Both the position numbers and the translations under genes were made by a program. A stretch of 64,000 nucleotides of DNA, taken from positions 806,001 to 870,000 of the forward strand of contig NZ_JAGIAS010000003.1 of the NCBI RefSeq assembly GCF_017744695.1, written 5' to 3'. Below, one piece after another: positions 51,350 to 61,099 of this stretch. Below the pieces are notes generated by a model. That model searched no databases. It saw only the letters and a program-made list of their open reading frames with translations, and was not told the origin of the DNA. The stretch is from Dyadobacter sp. (GTDB lineage: Bacteria; Bacteroidota; Bacteroidia; Cytophagales; Spirosomataceae). Numbering within the stretch: the first letter of the stretch is position 1; every line of letters starts with the position of its first letter.

Positions 51350-52798
51350 TCAATAACCCGGATTCTGATCTTTGGCGGTAATGGCCTTGTTATACAGAAT
51401 CTCGGAATTCGGGATCGGCCATAGCATATGCTTTTCGGCGACGACAATGTTTTTTACTTCTAAAATGCGCTGCTTGGCTATTCCTAACCGTTTCAGGTCG
51501 TTCCAGCGCTTGCCTTCGTACATGGTTTCGTAGCCCCGCTCCTGCACCACCTTGTCGATGTAGGTTTGTGTTGTGGCAAAATCGGCGAGTTTGAAATCGA
51601 CCGTTGAAGCTGCTTCGGCAGGCTTTCCGTAAGCGCGGCGATGCACCTTATTGAGGCTTTCGAGGCCGTCGGCAGTAGGCTTGCCATTCGCGCGGGCATC
51701 CGCTTCTGCGTGAAAAAGGAGCAGATCGGCGTAGCGGTACCAGGGGTAGTCGTTACCTGCGCCGGAGGTAGCCAGCGGGTCGCGGTACTTGCGGTACAGC
51801 ATCGAAGTGGCACCCAACCCGATATCCACATTGTAAAGAATATGGTTTTTGCGCAAGTCTTTGAAATCCCAGTTTTTAATTACCGAATTGGAAACCGAAT
51901 CGGTGTACTGTGCATACACGCCACCCGGGCCGTAGTAATTATACTGGCCAATTTTACGGTGCGCATAGCTCACCAGCCCGAAGCCTTGCTGACGGGAGTA
52001 TTTAAAGTAGAAGATCTCCTCCGGCGTATTCACTACCTCCGGTCCGTAAATCTTCTGAAAATCCTCCGAAACGGTCACTGCTACCAGCGAATACTTCTTG
52101 GAATCGATCACCTCTTTTGCCTTCGCGCGCGATTCCTCCCATTTTTCGAGGTACAGGTACACTTCCGACAGCATGGTCTTCGCAGCCCATTTGGTAGGTC
52201 GCCCGATTTCGGAAGGATTGTCGGGAAGCCCGGCTTCTGCCGCCAGCGCATCGGCGACAATGAGCTTGTAAACATCCTCCACGCTTGACCGTGGAATGTC
52301 GGTCACCGTCATGTTTTCTTCCGTGCGCAGGGGCACGCCCGCCCAATTACGCACGAGTGCGAAATAGATGAGTGCCCGCATGTATTTGGCCTCCGCTACG
52401 AATGAAGCCTTTTCTGCGTCCGTCATACTCGTCCCTTTCGGTACGTTCGCGATGACCAGGTTCGCATTCCGGATCGATTGGTAAAAGTTGTCCCAAATCG
52501 TAGCCACGCGGTTAATGTTCGTGTTGTCAAGCCCCTGGTAGAGGCTCACGGCTGTTTGGGTACCTCTTGAATTACCATAATCGGCCAACCCTTCGAGCTG
52601 TGCGGGGTAGTTCGTCGACAATGCGGCGTCCAGGCGCATCGGCCCGTAGATTGCATTGACAGCCGCTTTGGCTTCCGCTGCGGTGTTATAAAAATTTTCG
52701 GAGGCCAGCGACTTGGGCTTCTCTTCCAGGATATCGGAGCAACCCACGCAAACCGCCGCGAAAAACAAAGTCGTGAATATCTTTTTCATATCAATCAT
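51350..52798 (-). CDS. SusD/RagB family lipoprotein (module 2)
   Basis: A 482-residue SusD-like protein. Lipobox CVGC (Cys20 from the ATG at 52798; a second ATG at 52789 is possible), then SDILEEKPKSLASENFYN, AEAKYMRALIYFALVRNWAGVPL and the C-terminal VVQERGYETMYEGKRWNDLK and QNPGY. 28 nt after its SusC. Followed directly by two FAD oxidoreductases, so the ligand may be a substrate of oxidative attack. Confidence 0.95.
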   Translation of the reverse strand: MIDMKKIFTTLFFAAVCVGCSDILEEKPKSLASENFYNTAAEAKAAVNAIYGPMRLDAALSTNYPAQLEGLADYGNSRGTQTAVSLYQGLDNTNINRVATIWDNFYQSIRNANLVIANVPKGTSMTDAEKASFVAEAKYMRALIYFALVRNWAGVPLRTEENMTVTDIPRSSVEDVYKLIVADALAAEAGLPDNPSEIGRPTKWAAKTMLSEVYLYLEKWEESRAKAKEVIDSKKYSLVAVTVSEDFQKIYGPEVVNTPEEIFYFKYSRQQGFGLVSYAHRKIGQYNYYGPGGVYAQYTDSVSNSVIKNWDFKDLRKNHILYNVDIGLGATSMLYRKYRDPLATSGAGNDYPWYRYADLLLFHAEADARANGKPTADGLESLNKVHRRAYGKPAEAASTVDFKLADFATTQTYIDKVVQERGYETMYEGKRWNDLKRLGIAKQRILEVKNIVVAEKHMLWPIPNSEILYNKAITAKDQNPGY

Positions 52799-52826
52799 TT
52801 CTTTAAACCGGTTGTAAAAACTGACC

Positions 52827-55800
52827 TTAAAAACCTACTCTAAGCCCCACAGTGGTAGTTTTCGCTACGGGATAGACATAGTGGTCCACGCCCTGCACGA
52901 TGGAGTTGCCGCCTCCGTAAGAGTTTACTTCCGGGTCATACCACGAGTATTTGGTGAAGGTGATCAGGTTTTGGCCGCTCACATACAGCTGCCCGTATTT
53001 CATCCATTTGATATGCAGCTTGGAAACCGGCAGGTTATAGCTGAGCTGGATGTTCTTGAACCGCAGGTAAGAGCCATCTTCTACAAACCGGTTGGACATT
53101 TGCGCCTGTGAGGAAGTTTTGATGATCGGGTATTTCGCATTGGTATGCTCAGGTGTCCAATGGTCGAGATACACTTCCCGAGGCATGTTGAGCGCCTGGC
53201 CGTAGTCGTAACCCTGCCCCTGCGCACTCAGGTTGAAAATGTCGTTACCCTGCGATCCCTGGATGAAGAACGTCAGTTCGAAGTTTTTGAACGACATATT
53301 CGAGTTGAAGCCGTAGGTAAATTTCGGGTTCGGATTACCGATGATCTGCTTGTCGCCCGCGTCGCGGCTGCCGCTGTTATTGTAATCTTCATAAGCAATA
53401 AAACCCTTCTCGTCGTATCCTTTCTCCACATAACCATAGAATGACCCAAGCGGGTAACCCTCCCGGAGGATATTGACGTTGTCGTTCACCGCCGCCCCGA
53501 TTGTACTGCCGAGAATGTCATTTCCCCCGTACAGCTTCACGACCCTGTTCCGGTTAATGGACAAATTGGTCGACACATTCCATTTGAACGCCCCTTCCAG
53601 CACGGCTGCATTGACACCGAACTCAAAACCTTTGTTTTGAATTTTTCCGATATTCTGAATTGTAAAAGTGTAGCCTAATGAAGATGGCAAGGCGACATTG
53701 TTCAGCAGATCGCGGGTATTTTTGATATAATAATCAGCTGTGACATTGACGCGATTGTTCCAAAGCCCGAGGTCGATACCAAAGTCGGTTTGGGCCGTAG
53801 TTTCCCATTTCAACGATCCTGCGAGCCGCGTACCAGGTGCATAGGATGTCATGAATGCATCACCAAACACGACCTGCCCCGAATTGAGCTGATTCAATGT
53901 GTAATAGGGCTGGATGGATGTGTTACCCGTTTCTCCGTAACCGGCTCTCAGTTTCAGGTCGGATATGAATGGGATATTTTTGATAAACTCCTCCTCTGAC
54001 AAACGCCATGCCAGCGCACCGGAAGGGAAAAAGCCCCATTTCTGCCCTTCGCTGTACCGCGACGAGCCGTCCGCGCGGAAGCTGGCCGTAGCGAGTATCT
54101 TATTGTTGAAGGTGTAGTTGACGCGCGCCAGGTAGGAAAGCAGCGACCATTTCAGGTACGACGTGCTCGGAACACCCTGCGTAGCGGCTGCACCGATGTC
54201 GTAAGTTTCCTGGTTGTCGCTGATAAAGCCACTTCCCGTGGCCTTCAAACTGGTCTGCGTATAATTCTGATATGTGAAACCCGCGACGGCAGACACGCTG
54301 TGCTTGCCGAAATCTTTCAGATAACTAATGGTATTTTCACTCAAAATGCTACTGATACGCTGGGTTTCTACCGATGCGCTTCCCTTTGAATTGACATATT
54401 TGGTAGTCGTGTAGGCATCGGTACGGTCGTCTGTACTTTCGATCCCCGCCAGTGATTTGATCAGCAAACCCTTGACAGGCTCGAATGTAATCGCACCATT
54501 AGTCAGTATTTTGTTAGACTGTATAGCGTCCGATTGCTGGTAGAGAAAATTAAGCGGGTTGGTAATCACGTTGGAACCCCATGCGTACGCCTCAGCCAGT
54601 CTCGAATAGCTGCCATCGGGAAGTGTGGCGGGAATGGTCGGATAGCCGGAAAGCATAGCCGACATCAGCGTTCCTCCCCGGTTCCCTCTTTCTGAATTCT
54701 TACGGTCCGAATCGATACGACTCAAAAGCGAACTGAGATCAAATTTGAATTTCTTGCCGATATCAGAACTCAGGTTGATGCGTAACGCATTCCGCACGTA
54801 GTCACTGCCTATTACAATACCGTCCTGGCTGAAATTGCTCGCGGCCACCGAAAACCGTGTTTTTTCATTTCCACCGCTCACAGTCAGCGAATGGTTCTGG
54901 ATCGGCGCTTTCTGGAATACCAGATCCTGCCAGTCGGTGCCTTTGCCGAAACCAGCTATCTGATCCGCTGTGAAATGCGGTGCAAGGCCGTCGTTTGCTG
55001 CTTGTTCGTTGTAAAAGTTGGCATATTCGGTCGCATTCATCAGGTCGAGCTTTTTGCGGATGGTTTGAACACCATAATAGCCGTCATAGTCCACACTGAC
55101 GCGGCCTGCTTTTCCTTTTTTGGTCGTAATGAGCACGACGCCATTCGCTCCGCGCGAACCGTAAATAGCCGTTGCGGAAGCGTCTTTCAAAACTTCAATG
55201 GATTCAATATCCGCATTATTCAATAGCGTAGGATTCCCGGAATACGGAAAGCCGTCCACCACGTACAATGGCTCGTTACTTCCCTGAATGGAGTTGGTAC
55301 CCCGCACGCGAACGCTGATGGAGCTACCCGGCGCACCTGTATTCTGTGACACATACACACCTGCCGCGCGGCCCGCGAGCGATTGCACGAGGTTGGTAGC
55401 CGGGTAAGCATTCAATTCCGTCGATTTGATGGACGCGACCGAGCCGGTAAGATCACTCTTCTTGACTACGCCATAGCCAATCACGACAATCTCCTGCAGG
55501 GATTTGTCTTCCAGCACCATACTGATCGTCAGGGCAGTCTGACTACCCAGCACGATCTCCTGGGATTTATAGCCTACAAAACTGAAAACCAACACCGAGT
55601 TAGGTGCGCTCGTTTCGGGAATTTCGAGCTGGAAGCTGCCATCCGGGTTGGTGGTCGTACCCGTTTGCGTTCCTTTCAGCACAATGCTAACGCCGGGCAA
55701 TCCTGTGTTGGAATCACCGTCGAGCACTTTACCGGAAACCGTTCGTTTGGGCGCGTTCGCGGGTACGTTCTGCCCCGGCGCCGTTCCGGGTGCAGCGTTT

Positions 55801-56162
55801 TCGAGTCTTCTCAGGATGATGATCTTGCCGGAAACCTCGTAATCGAGTCCCAGCGGCGTCAGAATATGGTCCAGCGCTTCGTACAATGGTTTGTCTTTTA
55901 AGGAAACTGTCACTTTCCGGGCAGATTTGATCAGCTTGGAGCTGAACACGAAGCGTACATCCACCTGTTTTTCCACCTGGCTGAGTACCTTTTTGACTTC
56001 GCTGCCATTCGCCGTCACCGAAATTTTCTGGCTCAGAAGGGATTGCGCGCTACCTTCACGTGCGTAACCCGTGACGATAAACACCAAGGCAAGCATGAGT
56101 TGAGTAGCTGTCATTCGCATGGTCCACAGTAATACCTTACGGTACTTTAAAGGTTTTTTCAT
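52827..56162 (-). CDS. SusC family TonB transporter with STN signalling domain (module 2)
   Basis: 1111 residues from the ATG at 56162 (the frame extends to a TTG at 56198). Signal peptide ending EGSAQ, STN domain (about 45-105: KKVLSQVEKQVDVRFVFSSK, YEALDHILTPLGLDYEV), carboxypeptidase-like domain (TVSGKVLDGDSNTGLPGVSI), plug (VRGTNSIQGSNEPLYVVDGF) and barrel ending KTTTVGLRVGF. It should transport an oligosaccharide and signal through the adjacent FecR to its ECF sigma factor. The 191-nt leader contains a 7-bp G+C-rich hairpin (56258-56264 with 56281-56287). Confidence 0.95.
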   Translation of the reverse strand: MKKPLKYRKVLLWTMRMTATQLMLALVFIVTGYAREGSAQSLLSQKISVTANGSEVKKVLSQVEKQVDVRFVFSSKLIKSARKVTVSLKDKPLYEALDHILTPLGLDYEVSGKIIILRRLENAAPGTAPGQNVPANAPKRTVSGKVLDGDSNTGLPGVSIVLKGTQTGTTTNPDGSFQLEIPETSAPNSVLVFSFVGYKSQEIVLGSQTALTISMVLEDKSLQEIVVIGYGVVKKSDLTGSVASIKSTELNAYPATNLVQSLAGRAAGVYVSQNTGAPGSSISVRVRGTNSIQGSNEPLYVVDGFPYSGNPTLLNNADIESIEVLKDASATAIYGSRGANGVVLITTKKGKAGRVSVDYDGYYGVQTIRKKLDLMNATEYANFYNEQAANDGLAPHFTADQIAGFGKGTDWQDLVFQKAPIQNHSLTVSGGNEKTRFSVAASNFSQDGIVIGSDYVRNALRINLSSDIGKKFKFDLSSLLSRIDSDRKNSERGNRGGTLMSAMLSGYPTIPATLPDGSYSRLAEAYAWGSNVITNPLNFLYQQSDAIQSNKILTNGAITFEPVKGLLIKSLAGIESTDDRTDAYTTTKYVNSKGSASVETQRISSILSENTISYLKDFGKHSVSAVAGFTYQNYTQTSLKATGSGFISDNQETYDIGAAATQGVPSTSYLKWSLLSYLARVNYTFNNKILATASFRADGSSRYSEGQKWGFFPSGALAWRLSEEEFIKNIPFISDLKLRAGYGETGNTSIQPYYTLNQLNSGQVVFGDAFMTSYAPGTRLAGSLKWETTAQTDFGIDLGLWNNRVNVTADYYIKNTRDLLNNVALPSSLGYTFTIQNIGKIQNKGFEFGVNAAVLEGAFKWNVSTNLSINRNRVVKLYGGNDILGSTIGAAVNDNVNILREGYPLGSFYGYVEKGYDEKGFIAYEDYNNSGSRDAGDKQIIGNPNPKFTYGFNSNMSFKNFELTFFIQGSQGNDIFNLSAQGQGYDYGQALNMPREVYLDHWTPEHTNAKYPIIKTSSQAQMSNRFVEDGSYLRFKNIQLSYNLPVSKLHIKWMKYGQLYVSGQNLITFTKYSWYDPEVNSYGGGNSIVQGVDHYVYPVAKTTTVGLRVGF

Positions 56163-56353
56163 AGATTTGATTGTTTTGTAGAATAGGAAATTTGGCAAAA
56201 CGATCCCTGCCTCCCGCTGGGGAGGGTAATGGCGACCAACCTGTCAGGGAATTTTCGGAGCCGGTGATGCGGGAACATTGCCGGCTCTTCTTTTTTAGGA
56301 TAAGCTTTCTGTTTTTTCTATCGGGAGTTAAAGGGTTACGTGATTATTTCTGA

Positions 56354-57478
56354 TTAATTCCTGCATCCTTTACTATGGATGATCACCTGGCCATCGACGA
56401 TCTCATAGCTGGATTCCACGGCCTTGCATATGATATTAAGCTTGTCGTGAAGTGTCTGGTTATCGAGGCGTGCGGTAAGCGGGCAATCTTTCAATAATGC
56501 CTCGTCGTATAAAATATCGATGCCATAGGCCCTGGCGATCGTGTTGAAGACTTCGCTCGCAGGCGTGTCTTCAAATTCAAACTGGGGTATTTCGGCTTTG
56601 GCCACCACCATTTCAGGCTTTTCGACCAGCGTTTTCACCATTTTGACCTCGTTGCGCGCATAAATAATCTTCTGGTTCGGGGTGAGTACCACGCCCTGCA
56701 ACTGCCTGTCGGCAACTTTCTCCTTCAAATGCGGGTCCGATTGCGCGAATACGGCGACTTTTCCGGTTTTCACTTCCACAGTCACTTCACGCGAATCGCC
56801 ATAGGCTTTAATGCGAAAACTGGTACCCAACACTTTCGTCACCAAACCATTGGCATACACGAGAAAAGGATGCTCAGGGTCTCTGGCAATATCAAAAAAT
56901 GCCTCTCCTTCCAGAAAAACCTCGCGGCGTTCTCCGTCAAGCCGCTCCGGATAGCGAATACGACCTTTCGGAGCGAGGCTTATTTTGCTGCCATCGCTTA
57001 ATACAAGCTCGATGGTTTGGGAGGTTGAATTCGTCTTTTCCGTCAATGCCCCGTTATGCTTGATCATGCTATCCTGCTGGCCAAGTTCCGGCTTTTCTTC
57101 TCTTTTGATCATCACCGAATACACGGCCCAACCAAACAGCATGATCAAAGCCACCGAGGCTGCAAATTGCATCCAGGGAATGGAGAATGCCGGTACGAGT
57201 CGGCGCGGGGTCCGGGCGGAGTCCTCATTGGGCTCGGTTATCCGACCGACAGTTTGTTTTACCACCTGGTTAATCTCCACATCGTCGATCTCGGGTTCGT
57301 GCAAGCGAAGGGAAAGTACGATGGCCTTGGCCTGTTCCACTTTTTCAAGCATTTCAGGATTGGCGTCAATCCAGTCGTCCCAAAGCGCCTCGGTTTCGGA
57401 AGTAGGCGACAGCGTCCATTGACGGAAAAAATCGTCCCAGACAAAGTCTTCAACAGAAAAATCGTTGTAGCGGTCCAT
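56354..57478 (-). CDS. FecR family anti-sigma factor (module 2)
   Basis: A 374-residue protein: cytoplasmic N-terminal domain (about 1-95, DDFFRQWTLSPTSETEALWD), membrane helix (about 102-122), FecR domain (SQTIELVLSDGSKISLAPKG, EVFLEGEAFFDIARDPEHPF, about 150-255) and a C-terminal DUF4974-like region (about 300-370, FEFEDTPASEVFNTIARAYG). It sits 116 nt after the sigma gene and before SusC, completing the trans-envelope signalling triad. Confidence 0.94.
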   Translation of the reverse strand: MDRYNDFSVEDFVWDDFFRQWTLSPTSETEALWDDWIDANPEMLEKVEQAKAIVLSLRLHEPEIDDVEINQVVKQTVGRITEPNEDSARTPRRLVPAFSIPWMQFAASVALIMLFGWAVYSVMIKREEKPELGQQDSMIKHNGALTEKTNSTSQTIELVLSDGSKISLAPKGRIRYPERLDGERREVFLEGEAFFDIARDPEHPFLVYANGLVTKVLGTSFRIKAYGDSREVTVEVKTGKVAVFAQSDPHLKEKVADRQLQGVVLTPNQKIIYARNEVKMVKTLVEKPEMVVAKAEIPQFEFEDTPASEVFNTIARAYGIDILYDEALLKDCPLTARLDNQTLHDKLNIICKAVESSYEIVDGQVIIHSKGCRN

Positions 57479-57594
57479 ACCAGTTCATTGTGTCTAAATG
57501 AGTATAGACAAGGCCGGGCACCGGATACCAATAATTTTTAAATTATTTCTTCAGAAAAGAATAAAATATAGCAGAATGGCTGACGATGTGCGGA

Positions 57595-58194
57595 TTAGAA
57601 TAGAAAATGCAGCAGAAAAAATATAAGGAATTCAGCTTTCCAGTTTGTTTTCAAATGCCGGATAGCAATTTGCAGCAGGTTTGACACTGTCTGCGGCGAC
57701 ACCGCCATCACCTCCGCGATCTGTTCGCGGCTGAGTTCCTGAAAAAATTTGAGGTATACCACTTCCTTTTGCCGCCGGGGCAGTGCATTGATCAGCTTCT
57801 GCAAGTGATACGTGCGGGAATGGGTCGCTTCGTTGCGGATATAATCGTCTTCAACGGAAAACTCGATCTCGAAATAATCGTCCTCTTCCTGCAATGCCTC
57901 CCCGCCTACCCATGAGCGGGAGGACACCTGCCTGTGCATCAGGCGCCGGAGCGAAGCCATCAGATACGGCTTCACAGCTGCATCGGGATTGAGGTTATCC
58001 CTTTTTTCCCACAGTACCAGGAATAAGTCCTGAATGCTGTCCTTTACCAGTTCCCTGTCCTTGGAAAATTTGCTCCCATACCTGAACAGCAGGCGAAAAT
58101 TATCGGACATCAACTTTTCGAACGCCCGTACCTCTCCCGCCAGGAAATCCTGCCAGAGCACGCGATCTTCCGGAAAAGGGGACGTTGAATTCAT
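57595..58194 (-). CDS. ECF RNA polymerase sigma factor (module 2)
   Basis: A 199-residue sigma-70 ECF protein: region 2 at about 25-90 (FEKLMSDNFRLLFRYGSKFS, DSIQDLFLVLWEKRDNL) and region 4 at about 130-185 (INALPRRQKEVVYLKFFQEL, MAVSPQTVSNLLQIAIRHLK). Cytoplasmic; its activity is expected to be held by the FecR encoded next. A promoter candidate with exact -7 box lies upstream. Confidence 0.95.
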   Translation of the reverse strand: MNSTSPFPEDRVLWQDFLAGEVRAFEKLMSDNFRLLFRYGSKFSKDRELVKDSIQDLFLVLWEKRDNLNPDAAVKPYLMASLRRLMHRQVSSRSWVGGEALQEEDDYFEIEFSVEDDYIRNEATHSRTYHLQKLINALPRRQKEVVYLKFFQELSREQIAEVMAVSPQTVSNLLQIAIRHLKTNWKAEFLIFFLLHFLF

Positions 58195-58223
58195 AACTTG
58201 TTGAAAGGGACGACTAAATAAGT

Positions 58224-58257
58224 CAAACTTAACCGCAAACTCAATTTATTTTACAAG
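58224..58257 (-). promoter_or_regulatory. Candidate promoter for the module 2 sigma factor
   Basis: Minus strand TAAGTTTG (58224-58231), exact TAnnTTTG; a TTG at 58254-58256 lies 22 nt upstream, slightly longer than usual. Leader of about 25 nt. Confidence 0.5.
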
Positions 58258-58297
58258 ATTAGTTTAATTGAATCAGGTTATCGTCCTATCCACACCA

Positions 58298-59311
58298 TTA
58301 CTCGATCATCACTTTAACTGTCTGTTTCTGACCGTTCTGATTTTGAAATTGCAAAACGTAAATACCGGATGCAGCCGGAGTCAGCGGTTTCAGGCTTACC
58401 TTATCCGGCGCTTCGATCACCGTTTTGGCGGGCAGCACCCTGCCATTTAAATCGATCAGACGAACGGAGGGGGCATTTACTCCTTTTGCAGAAAGTGTGA
58501 TATGATCCCGTTTTGCCGGATTCGGGGCCACCATCGGATGGTCCTCAATCGGCGCAGGCTTTCCGTCGTCGATGGATATTTCATCGATGCGGATCTTTCC
58601 TACCCCATTACGGAAGCGCATCTCGAAGTTCGAAAGTTTCGTTTTGGAATAGGCCGACGCTCCGGGGTATGCTTTGGCCGCCCTGGCGACCGGTTCGTCG
58701 TCTACCCACAGATCGTAGGTCCCGGGCATCGCAGTTTCCTCTGCAGAAGTGGCATGAATCCGGTACATCAAAGGCTCTTCCGAGTTATTCAGAATCCACT
58801 TGAGGGTAACCAGTTTCTTTTCGGAATAAATTTTGCTCACCTGCCTCGTCTCCATATCTTTGATATTAAACCCGTCTTCCAGAAAGTTCACCGAGCATTT
58901 GGCGAACATTAATCCATTGCTGGGGAAGGAATTATTGACCGGGTTAAAATCTTCACCTACATAAAAATACATCGCATTCAATGCAGGTGCCTGAATACCC
59001 TCCACGCTGAATGTCATGCTAACGACCAACGTTTCGGGACTGGGAATAAAAGGCGTGGCGCGCATAGCACGTATAATGCCCCCCGTTGCCGAATCGAGCT
59101 GACTTCGGGTGAACTCCATGTAGCCTTTGTGAAATTTGTGGTAAGAGAGCGCAGGCGCCGTGAGAATGACGTGACTAAACTGGCCCGTATCGGGTTGGGG
59201 GTTGATCAGGCCGGTAGTTTGGCTGAAATCCTGGTGGAAGTAGGTTGTTTGCGCGCTGCCGGCAAATGATGCCAGCAGCGCGCAGGCGGAGGTAAAGTAT
59301 TTTTTTAGCAT
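58298..59311 (-). CDS. Secreted protein with type IX secretion C-terminal sorting domain
   Basis: A 337-residue exported protein: signal peptide ending GSAQ, a beta-rich body of unknown function (about 25-255; jelly-roll-like, VVSMTFSVEGIQAPALNAMY, YDLWVDDEPVARAAKAYPG) and a C-terminal type A sorting domain (about 258-337: MVAPNPAKRDHITLSAKG, VRLIDLNGRVLPA, ASGIYVLQFQNQNGQKQTVK). The sorting domain sends it through the type IX system to the cell surface. The body resembles carbohydrate-binding or lyase-type sandwich folds, not assignable by eye. Between the sigma factor and sulfatase genes. Confidence 0.85.
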   Translation of the reverse strand: MLKKYFTSACALLASFAGSAQTTYFHQDFSQTTGLINPQPDTGQFSHVILTAPALSYHKFHKGYMEFTRSQLDSATGGIIRAMRATPFIPSPETLVVSMTFSVEGIQAPALNAMYFYVGEDFNPVNNSFPSNGLMFAKCSVNFLEDGFNIKDMETRQVSKIYSEKKLVTLKWILNNSEEPLMYRIHATSAEETAMPGTYDLWVDDEPVARAAKAYPGASAYSKTKLSNFEMRFRNGVGKIRIDEISIDDGKPAPIEDHPMVAPNPAKRDHITLSAKGVNAPSVRLIDLNGRVLPAKTVIEAPDKVSLKPLTPAASGIYVLQFQNQNGQKQTVKVMIE

Positions 59312-59380
59312 AAACCGATTTGTAGTTTATGCATTTAGACGTGAGATGTCCGGAATGGTAACGCGATGTAGAACTTTTTT

Positions 59381-60925
59381 TTAATGACTTCTCCCAGCCT
59401 CCCGAACCTTTTCAAGTTCCGCGGCCATCGCCTTTACTTTCGCCGGATACTTGTCCGCCACATTGTTTTTCTCCCCAATATCTTTACTCAGATCATACAA
59501 CTGAGGCTTGGGATTAGCACCGGTTTCTATATTGGTGAGCTCGGCAACTGCCTTGCCTTCCCGCGGTTCAATGTATTTCCAGTTTCCTTGCGTAATAGAT
59601 AATGCGCCGCCCTGTTTGATCAGCCAGCTGCGGCCTGTCTGAGTTTTACCCAGCATCGCGTCCATTACATTAAAACTATCCACACCTTCTTCGCTTCCGG
59701 TTTTCTGCTGGAAGAAATGTGCGAAGGAAGCCATCATGTCGATCTGGCAAATCAATGCATCCGAAACCGTACCCGGCCTGATCGCCTGTGGCCAGCGCGC
59801 CAGCCAGGGCACCCGCGTACCACCCTCGAATGCGCTGTACTTTCCGCCTCGCAGCGGGCCGGCGGCACTGTGCCCTTTCGCCAGCTCTACGGCGTGGTCG
59901 GCATAGCCGTCGTCGAGTACCGGGCCGTTGTCGCTTGAAAAGATTACCAGTGTATTTTCTGCAATTTTGAGCTCATCGAGTTTCTTCAATATCTCTCCCA
60001 CTGTCCAGTCCATTTGCAGGATCACATCACCGCGCAACCCCATTTTGCTTTTGCCTTTAAACTGCGTGCTCGGCATCCGGGGAACGTGGATGTCGTTCAG
60101 CGAGAAATAGAGGAAGAATGGACTTTTCCGGTTATCCTCAATGAATTGTTCCGCTTTGCTCAGAAACACATGCGCCACTTCCTCGTCGGTCCAGCGGGCC
60201 TGCTTGCCGCCCGTCATCCAGCCGATCCGGCCGATACCGTTCACGATGGTATTGTTATGCCCGTGATTCGGTGAAGCCGGGAGTTTCAGCAATTCGGGGT
60301 TTTCGAGCCCCGTCGGTTCATTGCCTATTTTTTTGGAATAATCCACTTCAATGGGATCGTTCGGATCGAGGTCCTGCACATCGTGATTTTCTACGAAAAC
60401 CGTTGGAACACGGTCGGAGGTCGCAGGAAAAAAGAACGCATAGTCAAAACCGACTTCATTCGGGCCTTTGGTAATAGGCTTGTTCCAATTGATTTGCTTG
60501 TTGGTTTCGCCCAGGCCAAGATGCCACTTACCCACCGAGCCGGTTTTATAACCCGCATTTTGAAAAATGGCCGGTAAAGTCAGTTGATTCATCGGGATGA
60601 TCAGCGACGCATCGCCCGGAAGTACACCGGTTCCCTTTTGCCTCCACGGATACTTACCTGTCATGAGCGCAAAGCGCGAGGGTGTACAGGTAGCCGAGCT
60701 CGCATGTGCATTGGTGAAGCGAATACCTTCCTTCGCCAGGCGATCAAGATTGGGCGTACTGATTTTCGTGGCGCCGTAAGCGCTCAGGTCACCATAACCG
60801 ACGTCGTCGGCGTAAATGAAAATAACATTAGGTTTGGATTGCTTTTTCTGGGCTTTTACCGCGAATGGCAAAAGCATCGCCGCCGTCAATAGCCACGACG
60901 TCATTCGTGAGTACTTCAATTTCAT
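59381..60925 (-). CDS. Sulfatase (formylglycine-dependent, arylsulfatase type)
   Basis: A 514-residue exported sulfatase (signal peptide ending VKAQ, about 23-26). Metal ligands D40-D41 in FIYADDVGYGDLSAYG; the maturation motif is C80-T-P-S-R in SATCTPSRFALMTGKYPW, so Cys80 would become formylglycine; later GKWHLGLG, FSSDNGPVLDDG and LRGGKYSAFEGGTRVP. It removes sulfate esters from sugars, probably glycan sulfates given the neighbours. No maturation enzyme (anaerobic or FGE) is encoded in the window. Confidence 0.95.
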   Translation of the reverse strand: MKLKYSRMTSWLLTAAMLLPFAVKAQKKQSKPNVIFIYADDVGYGDLSAYGATKISTPNLDRLAKEGIRFTNAHASSATCTPSRFALMTGKYPWRQKGTGVLPGDASLIIPMNQLTLPAIFQNAGYKTGSVGKWHLGLGETNKQINWNKPITKGPNEVGFDYAFFFPATSDRVPTVFVENHDVQDLDPNDPIEVDYSKKIGNEPTGLENPELLKLPASPNHGHNNTIVNGIGRIGWMTGGKQARWTDEEVAHVFLSKAEQFIEDNRKSPFFLYFSLNDIHVPRMPSTQFKGKSKMGLRGDVILQMDWTVGEILKKLDELKIAENTLVIFSSDNGPVLDDGYADHAVELAKGHSAAGPLRGGKYSAFEGGTRVPWLARWPQAIRPGTVSDALICQIDMMASFAHFFQQKTGSEEGVDSFNVMDAMLGKTQTGRSWLIKQGGALSITQGNWKYIEPREGKAVAELTNIETGANPKPQLYDLSKDIGEKNNVADKYPAKVKAMAAELEKVREAGRSH

Positions 60926-61099
60926 AAGGTTGGGGTTAAGAATTCCGGCTGTGAAGATATTGATTCAGGTCGACTTTGCCGGTTGAAAAGCGAAAGTTTA
61001 CCCTGGAAAGCATTTTTGAAAATAATGTAACCGCCTGATAAACGGATTTGGAGAGGGTGGGTTGAAATACGTAATGTTGTGATAATACACTGCTATGTT

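Noticed and set aside
56258..56287. Terminator between fecR and susC of module 2
   Set aside because: The hairpin has its T tract only on the plus strand, where no gene ends; it is treated as a leader structure instead.
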